DNA from: Streptomyces sp. DH5
GTDB lineage: Bacteria > Actinomycetota > Actinomycetes > Streptomycetales > Streptomycetaceae
Length of the DNA: 64,000 nt
Reading direction: 5' to 3'
NCBI RefSeq assembly: GCF_020873915.1
Contig: NZ_JAHWGP010000013.1
Span: 106,561 to 170,560 of the forward strand
Part shown: positions 53,534 to 62,232 of the stretch, in pieces
Position numbering within the stretch: the stretch's first letter is position 1
Layout: each line of letters starts with the position of its first letter
Program-made: the position numbers and the translations under genes
The notes under the pieces: generated by a model
What the model saw: only the letters and a program-made list of their open reading frames with translations
What the model was told of the DNA's origin: nothing
Databases searched by the model: none

Positions 53534-54844
53534 GTGCGCATCCACCATGCAACTTCACCGTCCCCGCCCACGGCCGTACCGGAGGCGGTCCGTCGGCCCC
53601 GTGTCATCGTCGCCCTCCACGAGGGCTTCTACGGCGCGGCGTCGGGTACCGGCTTCAGCAACCGAGCCTTTGTCACGGCTCTGGCCCGAATGCTGCCGGC
53701 GGGCCGCCTTTCGGTGATCACCCCGCGTGTGTCGGAGGCCGCCCGAGCGCACGATCGGCGGTGGGCCGACGAAGTCCAGCAAATGCTGCGGCAGGCTGCC
53801 GCCGAGGTCATCACGATCCCGGCGGTTCACGCACCGCCGGACTCGGTCCGTGGCTCGGTTCAGCTGTGCGACCTGGCGGGCGAGGCAGCTATGCGCATCG
53901 CCGCCCGCGCGGGCCGGTGCCTTCTCGTCGGCCTCGACATTCCCTTTCTCGGGCTCGCTCCCTACGTGTCGCCGACCATGGACCTGCTCCTCGTGCCCCG
54001 CTCCACGACCGCGTTGACGCGGCCCAAGGACGTGTCCCGTGTCCGCTGGGAGCGCGACGCCCTGCGAGCGGCGACCCTTCGTGGTGGGCATATCGGGGCC
54101 ATCTCCTCTCACATGCGAGGACACCTCATCGCCACCTACTCCGTCTCGCGGACGAGCATGGTGAGCATCCCGAACGGACTGATCCAGGAGGAAATGGTCC
54201 GGCCGTCCAGCGCTCCGCCCCTACCGTTCAAAGCACGAGCCGGATTCCTTTTCGCCATGGGTCGCGCGGTGCCGACGAAGGGCTTCGAAGACCTCCTGGA
54301 GGCCCTGCGCATCCTGAAGGAGCGCGGGGTCCAAGTCCCCCACCTGATCCTGGCCGCCGTGACCTCGAAGGGGAACGAGCGCCCGTCCTCGTACCAGGAG
54401 GACCTGGCGACACGCATCAGCGCGTACGGCCTCGACGCGACCCTGCTCACGCGCTTCACTCCCGCGATCCGCGCCTGGCTGCACAACCCGTCCCTGCGTG
54501 CGGTCGTCGTGCCCTCCCGTGAGGAGCCCTTCGGTCGGATACCTCTGGAGGCGTTCGCGGCAGGCGCCGGCCCAGTGGTCGCGACCACCGCTGGCGGCCT
54601 GGCTCAGACCGTCATCGAGGGGGAAACCGGCTTCACCGCAACGCCACAGGACCCGAAGTCCCTGGCCGCCGCCCTCCACCGCGCCCTGACCATCCTGCCC
54701 CGTGAACGCCAGCGGCTCCGGGTCGCCGGGACGGCCTTGGTGCGCTCGCACCACGACTACGAGGCCAGCATCGGCTCCCTCATCGACCGCATCGCGCCCT
54801 GGGCCCTGACCTCGTCACTCACCGCGGAGGGCCGAGCCCGATGA
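53534..54844 (+). CDS. GT4-like glycosyltransferase
   Basis: A 436-residue GT-B glycosyltransferase. PRVIVALHEGFYGAASGTGFSNRAFVTAL forms the N-terminal Rossmann start. SIPNGLIQEEMVRP, FLFAMGRAVPTKGFEDLLEAL and the EX7E-type EEPFGRIPLEAFAAGAGPVVATTAGGL mark retaining GT4 enzymes. The donor is likely an NDP-sugar; the acceptor may be the locus' unknown product. GTG 53534 has AAGGAGG upstream at good spacing; the long frame from 53423 has no such site. It overlaps the next gene by four bases and is the first biosynthetic gene of the operon. Confidence 0.88.
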   Translation: MRIHHATSPSPPTAVPEAVRRPRVIVALHEGFYGAASGTGFSNRAFVTALARMLPAGRLSVITPRVSEAARAHDRRWADEVQQMLRQAAAEVITIPAVHAPPDSVRGSVQLCDLAGEAAMRIAARAGRCLLVGLDIPFLGLAPYVSPTMDLLLVPRSTTALTRPKDVSRVRWERDALRAATLRGGHIGAISSHMRGHLIATYSVSRTSMVSIPNGLIQEEMVRPSSAPPLPFKARAGFLFAMGRAVPTKGFEDLLEALRILKERGVQVPHLILAAVTSKGNERPSSYQEDLATRISAYGLDATLLTRFTPAIRAWLHNPSLRAVVVPSREEPFGRIPLEAFAAGAGPVVATTAGGLAQTVIEGETGFTATPQDPKSLAAALHRALTILPRERQRLRVAGTALVRSHHDYEASIGSLIDRIAPWALTSSLTAEGRAR

Positions 54845-55839
54845 ACCGGCCAATGGTGTTGATCAGCCTGGAGTCCCCGCACTCCTTCTGGCGGTTGTCC
54901 GCCGAGCACGAGCGTGCGCTGTCTGCCGCCTTTCCTGGCATCGAGTTCCGCACGACGAGCGAGGAGGACCTACCGCATCGGCTGCCTGACGCACACGTCT
55001 ACTTCGGGTGGAGCTTCAAGTCGTCGTGGTTGTTCGAAGCCCCTCATCTGAGGTGGATCGCCTCCCCGGCCGCCGGCACGGAACATCTGCCCGTCGCCGA
55101 GGCCCACTCCATCGGAGTGGCTCTGACCCGCTCGTACGGCTTTCACGGCAGGCCCATGGCCGAGCACGCCATGGGGATGATCCTGGGGTTCTCACGCGGG
55201 CTGTTCATGAGTCAGCGGGTCCAGCGGAACCGGTCCTGGTGGAAGGACGACCTGGCTGAGGAGTTCTTCGACCTGGCGGGGTCGACGATGACCATCGTCG
55301 GCTGTGGCAGCATCGGCGAGCACCTCGCCCGTGCGGCCCGCTCCTTCGGGATGAACGTTGTCGGCGTGAGGCGCACGCCGCCGGTGGCCACCGAGGGCGG
55401 GATCACGTGGATGCACGCGTCGGCGGTGCACCAGGCGGTTGCCGTCGCCGACGTGGTGGTCGATCTGCTGCCCGCCACCCGGGCCACGGATCGCTTCTTC
55501 AACCACGGCCTCTTCGCGGCGTTCAAGCCGAGGTCCCTCTTCCTCAATCTCGGCCGCGCGACGACCGTCGACCAGTCAGCCCTCCTGACCGCCCTCAACG
55601 CCGACCACCTCCGAGGTGCCGGCCTGGACGTCTTCGCCCCCAAACCGCTGCCCGCCCGTCATCCACTGCGGCTCCACCCCCGGGTCGTCCTCACGCCGAA
55701 GAGCTCCACGCTCAGCCGCACATACATGGACGAGGCGGTCGCGTTCTTCGCCGACAACCTGCGCCGCTACCTCACCGACCAGCCGCTCAACGGCCTGGCC
55801 GAGGTGCCCGCTGCCCGCTCTCCCTTCGTAGGAGGCTGA
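54841..55839 (+). CDS. D-2-hydroxyacid-dehydrogenase homologue with altered catalytic residues
   Basis: A 332-residue protein with the formate/glycerate dehydrogenase fold. The NAD motif VGCGSIGEHLA has G154, G156 and G159, and the substrate Arg is R239 in NLGRATTVD. The other two catalytic residues of the family are changed: the Glu normally in DVFxxEP is K268, and the His normally in TPHxxx is K287. Classical hydride transfer with His as acid is therefore unlikely; it may reduce a different substrate or bind ligand without catalysis. It overlaps the glycosyltransferase (ATGA) and is three bases from the radical SAM gene. Confidence 0.88.
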   Translation: MNRPMVLISLESPHSFWRLSAEHERALSAAFPGIEFRTTSEEDLPHRLPDAHVYFGWSFKSSWLFEAPHLRWIASPAAGTEHLPVAEAHSIGVALTRSYGFHGRPMAEHAMGMILGFSRGLFMSQRVQRNRSWWKDDLAEEFFDLAGSTMTIVGCGSIGEHLARAARSFGMNVVGVRRTPPVATEGGITWMHASAVHQAVAVADVVVDLLPATRATDRFFNHGLFAAFKPRSLFLNLGRATTVDQSALLTALNADHLRGAGLDVFAPKPLPARHPLRLHPRVVLTPKSSTLSRTYMDEAVAFFADNLRRYLTDQPLNGLAEVPAARSPFVGG

Positions 55840-55842
55840 CCA

Positions 55843-56952
55843 ATGCCCAGCACACGCCATCACGCCCTGGCCGCCGCCTTCGCCGCGTCCGGCCGCAACC
55901 ACCCCTACCTGGCCTTCACCCTGAACTCGCTTTGCAACTTGGACTGCGTGTTCTGCAAGCCGCGCTGCATGCCGGACTACGGGCACAAGGACCGTCCTCT
56001 GGCCGCCTCCGACTATGCGGCCATTGCTGCCGAGGCCGGCGCCTGGAAGATCAGGAAGGCGCACTGCTCCGGCGGGGAGCCGACCCTCCGGGCGGACATT
56101 CTCGACGTGATCGCGGGCTTGGCGGACGGCCTCGGGCCCGACGCCGCGATCGGCATGACCAGCCACGGAAACCTGCGCCGTGGCCTGAGCGTCGAGAAGC
56201 TCCACCGCGCCGGTCTGACGTATCTCAACCTCAGCCTCCACAGCCTCGACCCCGTCCGGTCCGCCGAGATCATGGGCGGCGGTAACCCGTGCGTCACCCG
56301 GCGCACTCTCGACACCGCTCTCGCCCTCGGCCTGCGCGTGAAGATCAACTGTGTTCTCCAGCGCACCTACCTGGACGACGCCTTCGCCGTGGCCGAGCTC
56401 GCCCGTGACCTGCCCATCGCCGTCCGGCTGATCGAACTCCAGAACATCGGCCCCGCCCAAGCGCTCTTCGACACCGAGTTCATCAGCGAGGCGGAGGTCC
56501 GCGACCGCCTCCACGAATGGTTCGAGAACGCCGGCGAGGTGCGCAGGGACGAGCTCGGGGTCCGCAGCCCCGGGCAGTACCTCCGACCCGACGGCTGGGC
56601 GGGCTCGATCGGCTTCATCTCCAACTCCAGCTGCGCCACCTGCTCCGACGCCAACCGCATCAAGATCACGCCCACGGGCGTGGCCCGCCCCTGCATCCTC
56701 CACAACCGCGACATCCCCCTGAAACCCCACCTCGCCGACAGCACCCTCGGCGACGCCTTCGGCCATCTCTTCCAGGCCATGCTCGACCGCAACACCAACG
56801 ACGCCTGGCAGGGCTTCCACTACGTCGACTACGACCTGCGCTGGGACCGGATGGAGCGCCCCGAAGGCACCCCCGTCCTGCCCCTGCTCCCCCTTCTCAC
56901 CACGGACACGCCCACGCCCGCCTGCGCCCGCGCCTCCACTGGGGAGCGGTGA
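55843..56952 (+). CDS. MoaA-like radical SAM protein
   Basis: A 369-residue radical SAM enzyme. CNLDCVFC (C31, C35, C38) binds the first 4Fe-4S cluster; GGEPT follows. A second cluster is indicated by CATCSDANRIKITPTGVARPC, which resembles the MoaA C-terminal site but with CX2CX16C instead of CX2CX13C spacing. No other molybdopterin genes are present, so the substrate is probably specific to this locus. The product is likely a rearranged or cyclised small molecule or nucleotide; inference only. TGATG couples it to the next gene. Confidence 0.9.
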   Translation: MPSTRHHALAAAFAASGRNHPYLAFTLNSLCNLDCVFCKPRCMPDYGHKDRPLAASDYAAIAAEAGAWKIRKAHCSGGEPTLRADILDVIAGLADGLGPDAAIGMTSHGNLRRGLSVEKLHRAGLTYLNLSLHSLDPVRSAEIMGGGNPCVTRRTLDTALALGLRVKINCVLQRTYLDDAFAVAELARDLPIAVRLIELQNIGPAQALFDTEFISEAEVRDRLHEWFENAGEVRRDELGVRSPGQYLRPDGWAGSIGFISNSSCATCSDANRIKITPTGVARPCILHNRDIPLKPHLADSTLGDAFGHLFQAMLDRNTNDAWQGFHYVDYDLRWDRMERPEGTPVLPLLPLLTTDTPTPACARASTGER

Positions 56953-58070
56953 TGGCGGCGGTCGAAGCGCCGCCCCTCTACTCAGGGCTCGGAGCGCTGT
57001 ACGAACGCGAGCTGGACGCTCACGGCGTGGGCGCGGTGATGCTCACCCACAAGTGGCAGCCGGCCGACCTGTTGGCTCCCCACTCGGACATCGACGTACG
57101 CGTGCTCATCCCAGAGGCACCAGCGGACTGGGAGGAGTGGAACCACCGCCTGACCGCCGCACACACCACTGCAGTCAGCCGAGGGATGTCCCATCGGCGT
57201 CTCCTGGAGCACCCGCCCGGCTTCGCGTTCACCGTGGCCGAGGCGGACGGACGGTTTGTCTCCGCGCCCGAGCTGGCGACTTGGTCGCTGATCAGTGGGA
57301 GCGCCCGTGACTTCCAGCGCTGGAAGTCACGGGCCCAGATGGCGCCGTGGTGCGAAGTCGACGAGCGGTTCTACCGGGGAATCCTCCAGGCCCGGCTGGG
57401 CGGCCGGTACCAGCTGGCGGCGGACAGCACCGACAACGTGGTGGAGGACATCGCCGCGTACCGGCGCCACTGCGTGGCCTGGCACTACCTGGCCCCGTGC
57501 TGGTTCGCCGCCGCCGCGCTCGCGACGCGGACCCGCTGTCCCGGTAAAACGGCCGCGCTCACGCAGTGGCGGCCGGACGGGCTGGACGGGTACGCCGAAC
57601 TGTTCCTCGGGCACGCCGAAGACCGACCCGCCGCACACCTCCGGAGTCCGCGCCATCTCCTCCGCACGGCCCATGTCGCCCTGGAGGCAGCCATGCGCCG
57701 CGTCCCCGACGCGGACCGCCCCGCCGACCAGGGCGAGGAGCACACCCGCACCGACTGGGCGATGACAGCCGGGGTGCTTCGTGTACGCGTCGCCCGCTGG
57801 CTCTACTACCTCGATCCGCCGCCCGGTGTCGCGACCGAGTACCTGATCCGACGCGAGGCTAAGGAACTCCGGGTCGCCGCGCAGACCCTGAACGCGCTCG
57901 CGGCGGACGAGTCCACATCCGCCCAGCGGCTGGCCGCCCGGATGGCGGCACTGATCCCCACCGGACCGACCACCGCCGGCACCCTGCGCGCGACCCTCGC
58001 GCTCTGGCACCGGCAGAAGTCCATCGTGCAGGACTTCCTCAGCCTCACCCCCGGTGACGTCCACCCCTGA
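56952..58070 (+). CDS. Nucleotidyltransferase-like protein, function unknown
   Basis: A 372-residue protein I do not recognise. APHSDIDVRVLIPE at 42-55 resembles the DxD active-site strand of polymerase-beta-type nucleotidyltransferases (D46, D48), as in kanamycin nucleotidyltransferase relatives, but the preceding Gly-Ser is not standard (HS). The remainder is largely helical with conserved-looking aromatic stretches (WHYLAPCWFAAAALATR). It could add a nucleotide to the pathway intermediate. It is encoded between two radical SAM genes and translationally coupled to the first. Confidence 0.72.
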   Translation: MAAVEAPPLYSGLGALYERELDAHGVGAVMLTHKWQPADLLAPHSDIDVRVLIPEAPADWEEWNHRLTAAHTTAVSRGMSHRRLLEHPPGFAFTVAEADGRFVSAPELATWSLISGSARDFQRWKSRAQMAPWCEVDERFYRGILQARLGGRYQLAADSTDNVVEDIAAYRRHCVAWHYLAPCWFAAAALATRTRCPGKTAALTQWRPDGLDGYAELFLGHAEDRPAAHLRSPRHLLRTAHVALEAAMRRVPDADRPADQGEEHTRTDWAMTAGVLRVRVARWLYYLDPPPGVATEYLIRREAKELRVAAQTLNALAADESTSAQRLAARMAALIPTGPTTAGTLRATLALWHRQKSIVQDFLSLTPGDVHP

Positions 58071-58086
58071 CCCAAGGAGTCCCGTC

Positions 58087-58884
58087 ATGCCCGCGCGTGC
58101 GTCCCTGCCCCGCGCCCTGAAGACGGCGAAGATCAAGATCACGACGAAGTGCAACCGCTCCTGCGACTTCTGCATCTTCGCCGACGGCGCCCAGGGCGAG
58201 AACATGTCCCCGGAACTGTTCTCCACCATCCTGACCCGGCTGGAGACCATCCCCTTCCAACAGCTGCACATCAACGGCGGCGAGCCCACCGTGCACCGCG
58301 ACTTCCCCGCCCTCAGCGACGCGGCCCGCACCCGCCTGCCGGACAAGGTCATGGTCCTGGGCACGAACGCCATCACCCTGGCCCGCAACAAGCGGATCAT
58401 GGAGGCCACCCTTCGCTCGTACGACCAGGTCCTCATCGGCTGCGACGACGAGCACGAGAACTACGACGAGGTACACGCCGTCGTTCCCCGCCTTCGCGAG
58501 GCCGACAAGACCGTGGTCATCAACAGCGTCCTGGAAGGCATCAGTTCCTTCCACCTCACGCAGCTGGCGAGGCTGTGCGACACGTACGGCGCCATCCACG
58601 TCACCAACCACGTGCACCACGTCGACGTCGGCCAGCCGGCGAACGAGCTGCGCGGCATCTGCGACCGCTACCTCGACCAGCACCTGATGATCGAGATGGA
58701 CGGGTCCTGCTACCGCTGCTTCAACGCCATGGCGAAGATCGACAGCGAGTTCAGCATCTGGGACGAGGACTTCGCGGCCAAGGTGTTCGCGCCCCGAGGC
58801 CACCACTTCCGGTTCTGTCTGCGCTGCCACGAGTACAGCGACTCCGGCGTCGCCCTCCTCCCCGTCCCGGCCCTCACTGTCTGA
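58087..58884 (+). CDS. Second radical SAM protein with C-terminal cysteine pairs
   Basis: A 265-residue radical SAM enzyme. CNRSCDFC (C22, C26, C29) and INGGEPT are canonical. The C-terminus carries CYRCF and CLRCH, two CxxC pairs about 43 residues apart, suggesting one auxiliary iron-sulfur cluster of the twitch type. It is unlike the first radical SAM protein in sequence, so the two probably catalyse different steps. AAGGAG precedes ATG 58087; the frame continues upstream to 58054 but without a ribosome binding site. Confidence 0.88.
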   Translation: MPARASLPRALKTAKIKITTKCNRSCDFCIFADGAQGENMSPELFSTILTRLETIPFQQLHINGGEPTVHRDFPALSDAARTRLPDKVMVLGTNAITLARNKRIMEATLRSYDQVLIGCDDEHENYDEVHAVVPRLREADKTVVINSVLEGISSFHLTQLARLCDTYGAIHVTNHVHHVDVGQPANELRGICDRYLDQHLMIEMDGSCYRCFNAMAKIDSEFSIWDEDFAAKVFAPRGHHFRFCLRCHEYSDSGVALLPVPALTV

Positions 58885-58906
58885 CTCAGACCGGAGGTAC
58901 ACCCCT

Positions 58907-60622
58907 ATGTCCGCAGTCCTCGGACTGAACTTCCACCACGACACCAGCGCCGCCTTGGTCGTCGACGGCCACCTCTACGCCGCCGAAGAGGAACGCTGGA
59001 GCGGAGTCAAGCACAACCACCACACCCGCAAGGGCGCGCTCACCGCCCCGACCCGTGCACTCCAGTGGTGTCTGGAGGCCGCCGGCCTCGAAGCACAGGA
59101 CATCGACGCCGTCTGGGCCGCCTCCATGCGCCCCAACCCCGCCGCCGGCTGGTGGCTGGCCGAGGAGCGCGACGAACTCGCGGCCCTCCTGCCCGCCCCG
59201 CTCGGCGAACACCTCCGCCTTCTCTCCCACCACACGGCCCACGTGCTCTCCGGCTACCTGCTCTCCGGCCATGACCACGCGGCGGGCCTCGTCATCGACG
59301 CCGGTGGTTCCTCCCTCGGCTCCGACTTCGGTCCGGGCCGCGAGCGCATCACCGGGTACGATCTGCGGCCCGATCGCATCGACCGCCTCCACCAGGGCAT
59401 GCCGACCGTCGTCCCCAGCCCTGCCGGGCCTCGGCGCGTCCACTCCTCCCTCGGGCACTTCTACCGGAATCTCGCCCGGCGGGTGATCCCGCCCGGCGAC
59501 GAGCCCGAGGGCAGCATGATGGCGCTCGCGGCCTTCGGCGATCCCCAGCGCTACGGAGCCCGGTTCCGAGACCTGGTCCAGCTGGGCGACGACGGCGAAG
59601 TCCGCATCGACCACCCCTGGGGCTCAGCGGACAGCAGCACGCCGCTGCTGCTCGGCGGTCGGGCCTGGACCGCCGACAACGTCACGGATCAGCCGGAACA
59701 CAAGCGGGCCGACCTGGCCGCTGCAGTCCAGGAGGTCTTCGCCGAATCAGTGGTCCACATCGCCCGCCACCTGCGACGGCTCACCAGGGCCTCGACGTTG
59801 GTCTTCTCCGGTGGGTGCGCCCTGAACTCCCACCTCAACGGTCAGCTGGCCGCCGACGGCGGCTTCGACACCCTTTTCGTGGCACCCGCGCCGCACGACG
59901 CGGGCACCGCCGTGGGCGCCGCGCTCTACGGCTGGCACTATCAGCTCGGGCAGGAGCGCCTCCCAGCGCCGACCGACGCGGCGTGGGGCCCGCACCCGGG
60001 CGCCCCAGCGGCCATGGCGGTGCCGACCGGGTACCGCGCGCTGACCGGTCTCGGTCCGGGACTGGAGCCCACGGTGGCCACACTGCTCGCGGAGCACCAC
60101 ATCGTCGGCTGGGTGCAGGGGCAGCTCGAATTCGGGCCGCGAGCCCTCGGCCATCGCTCGATCCTTGCCCATCCCGAGTACGCCGCCACGCGAGACCGGC
60201 TTAACGCGATCAAGAAGCGAGCCTCCTACCGCCCCTTCGCGCCAGCGGTCCTCGCCGAGCACGCCACGGAGTGGTTCATGTCCACGGGTGACCCCTTCAT
60301 GAACCGCGTCGCACGCGTCCGTCGGTGTCGAGCGGACCGCATCGCCGCAGTCACCCACCACGACGGCACGGCCCGCGTCCAGTCCGTCGCCGCCGACCAC
60401 CAGGGCCTGCGCGAGCTCCTGGAACAGTTCCACGAGCGCACCGGACTTCCGCTGTTGCTGAACACCTCCTTCAACCGCAAGGGAACCCCGATCCTGCGGA
60501 CCGCCGAGCAGGCCGTGGCAGCCGCGGCGGACCTGGGCCTCGACGCCCTGGCGGTTGGGGACACCCTGCTGCTCGCCGACCACGTGTCCGACCCTCGTGC
60601 CACAGCCCTCCGTGCGAGGTGA
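58907..60622 (+). CDS. NodU/CmcH-family O-carbamoyltransferase
   Basis: A 571-residue carbamoyltransferase. LNFHHDTSAALVVDG opens the Kae1-like ASKHA domain, which makes carbamoyl-adenylate from carbamoyl phosphate and ATP. SGGCALNSHLNG (about 300), EFGPRALGHRSILA (about 408) and LLLNTSFNRKG mark the family. Such enzymes decorate hydroxyls of antibiotics and Nod factors, commonly on sugars, which fits the two glycosyltransferases in the operon. GGAGGT precedes the ATG. Confidence 0.93.
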   Translation: MSAVLGLNFHHDTSAALVVDGHLYAAEEERWSGVKHNHHTRKGALTAPTRALQWCLEAAGLEAQDIDAVWAASMRPNPAAGWWLAEERDELAALLPAPLGEHLRLLSHHTAHVLSGYLLSGHDHAAGLVIDAGGSSLGSDFGPGRERITGYDLRPDRIDRLHQGMPTVVPSPAGPRRVHSSLGHFYRNLARRVIPPGDEPEGSMMALAAFGDPQRYGARFRDLVQLGDDGEVRIDHPWGSADSSTPLLLGGRAWTADNVTDQPEHKRADLAAAVQEVFAESVVHIARHLRRLTRASTLVFSGGCALNSHLNGQLAADGGFDTLFVAPAPHDAGTAVGAALYGWHYQLGQERLPAPTDAAWGPHPGAPAAMAVPTGYRALTGLGPGLEPTVATLLAEHHIVGWVQGQLEFGPRALGHRSILAHPEYAATRDRLNAIKKRASYRPFAPAVLAEHATEWFMSTGDPFMNRVARVRRCRADRIAAVTHHDGTARVQSVAADHQGLRELLEQFHERTGLPLLLNTSFNRKGTPILRTAEQAVAAAADLGLDALAVGDTLLLADHVSDPRATALRAR

Positions 60623-60627
60623 GGCGG

Positions 60628-61242
60628 ATGAACCCCGTCGACCTGGACCATGTCTTGACCGTGCTCGGCGCCGCTTCGTGGGGCACGGACGAGCAGTCCC
60701 GCGCCCGCATCACCGGCGCCCTTGCCCTCACCCTCTATGACGGCCACACCCGCGACCAGGGCACCCCGTACCTGGAACACCCGCTGGCCGTCGTCACGCT
60801 CTTGAGGGCGGAAATCGGCGTCAGCCATCCCGAGACCCTCCTCCTCGCCCTCCTCCATGACGCCCTGGAGGTAGCCCCCGAATCGGAGGCGTTGCTCGTC
60901 CAGCGCCTCGGCGCCCCGTTCACCGGCCGTCTGCGGGCGATGACGGCCGACCACCGCATCGAACAGCGGCCGAAGGCCGCCGACGACGAGACCCGCTGGC
61001 GCTTCAAGCAGGCCACGCTGCCTCCCGAGGACCTCCTCGTCCGGCTCGCCGACCGCCTCCACAACCTGCGCGATCTCGTCGCCTCGCCCAACATCGACAG
61101 GCGCCGGCGGTTCCTCCAGAGCCTGGGGGATTTCTACCTCCCGCTCGCCGGCGCTGCCTGTGGCCTCAGCCCTCACCTGGAGGCCATGCACGCGCTGCTC
61201 CACGCCGAGTACGTCCAACACCAGCAGGAGGTACGTCCGTGA
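60628..61242 (+). CDS. MESH1/SpoT-like HD hydrolase
   Basis: A 204-residue HD-domain protein. The metal ligands are H51 (YLEHPLAV), H77-D78 (LLHDALE) and D142 in ADRLHNLRDL, the hallmark of RelA/SpoT hydrolase domains. There is no synthetase or TGS domain, so it resembles stand-alone small alarmone hydrolases. It could remove pyrophosphate from ppGpp or from a pathway nucleotide. It lies five bases after the carbamoyltransferase stop and overlaps the next gene (GTGA). Confidence 0.85.
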   Translation: MNPVDLDHVLTVLGAASWGTDEQSRARITGALALTLYDGHTRDQGTPYLEHPLAVVTLLRAEIGVSHPETLLLALLHDALEVAPESEALLVQRLGAPFTGRLRAMTADHRIEQRPKAADDETRWRFKQATLPPEDLLVRLADRLHNLRDLVASPNIDRRRRFLQSLGDFYLPLAGAACGLSPHLEAMHALLHAEYVQHQQEVRP

Positions 61243-62225
61243 AACGGGTCGTCTACTCGATGGAGCCGGTCGGACGGACCGGCGGCCGGGTCTACCTGCG
61301 GATGCTCCACGAGGCGACGGCCGACGACGTGGAGTGGCGCACGGTCCCGGACCGCAAGCGCACCTACCGCGTCCGCCGCTGGCGCAAGCTCCGCCACCTC
61401 GCCCGCCTGGCCCCGACGGTCCGGGCACTGGACGACGCCAGCGGCACCTTCGTGTGGGACGACCTGAGCCTGCTGCTCTTCACGCCGGAAATGCGGGCCC
61501 GCACGGTGTTCCTCCTGCACCACTACGAGCCGCTGCAGCACGACTCTGCCCCTGTCGAGGCCATGCTCTGGGAGCACCTGTTCCGGGTGCTGCCGCAGTG
61601 CGCCGCGGTGGTGTGCGTCGCCCCGTACTGGGCGGACTTCCTCCGGGCCCGAGGCGTCCGCAACGTGCGGGTGATCTACAACGCCTTCGACATGACGGAG
61701 GTCGAGAGGGCACGCGGCTTCGACCGTGCTGAATGCCGCGCCGAGTTCGACCTGTCCCCGGGCGTGATCGGCGTGTACGCGGGCAAGGCCGTGCACTGGA
61801 AGGGCACCGAGGAGGTCTCGGCGGCCCTGGCCGGCGCCCCCGGGCTGCGAGTGATCACCAGCGGCAGCAACACCATCGGCTTCGACGGCGCCCACTACGA
61901 CGTGGAGCGCGAGCGGTATCTGCGACTGCTGTGCGCGTGCGACGTCGGTGTCTTCCTCCCCCGGATGCGGGAGGGCTGGAGCCGCTGCGCAGCCGAGGCC
62001 CTGCTGCTCGGCCTGCCCTGCCTGATCCGCCCGGTGGCCGGCCTGGGTGACCTCGCCGCGCTGACCGGCCAGCCGACCCCGGACCTCGACTGCCTGCCGA
62101 CGCAAGTCCGGGAACGTGCGGCGGCGCACCAGACCGAGGCCAAAGCCACGTACGAGGCCCTGGTCCGGTTCGATCTGAACTACTTCGGCAACGCCTGGGG
62201 CGACCTTCTCGCGAAGGTCGCCTGA
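61239..62225 (+). CDS. Second GT4-like glycosyltransferase
   Basis: A 328-residue GT-B enzyme, shorter than the first. VYAGKAVHWKGTEEVSAAL and the EX7E motif EGWSRCAAEALLLGLPCLIR place it in the GT4 group. It likely adds a second sugar or acts on a different acceptor. It is the last gene of the operon; its stop lies eight bases from the stop of the convergent gltX. Confidence 0.87.
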   Translation: MKRVVYSMEPVGRTGGRVYLRMLHEATADDVEWRTVPDRKRTYRVRRWRKLRHLARLAPTVRALDDASGTFVWDDLSLLLFTPEMRARTVFLLHHYEPLQHDSAPVEAMLWEHLFRVLPQCAAVVCVAPYWADFLRARGVRNVRVIYNAFDMTEVERARGFDRAECRAEFDLSPGVIGVYAGKAVHWKGTEEVSAALAGAPGLRVITSGSNTIGFDGAHYDVERERYLRLLCACDVGVFLPRMREGWSRCAAEALLLGLPCLIRPVAGLGDLAALTGQPTPDLDCLPTQVRERAAAHQTEAKATYEALVRFDLNYFGNAWGDLLAKVA

Positions 62226-62232
62226 CCGACGG

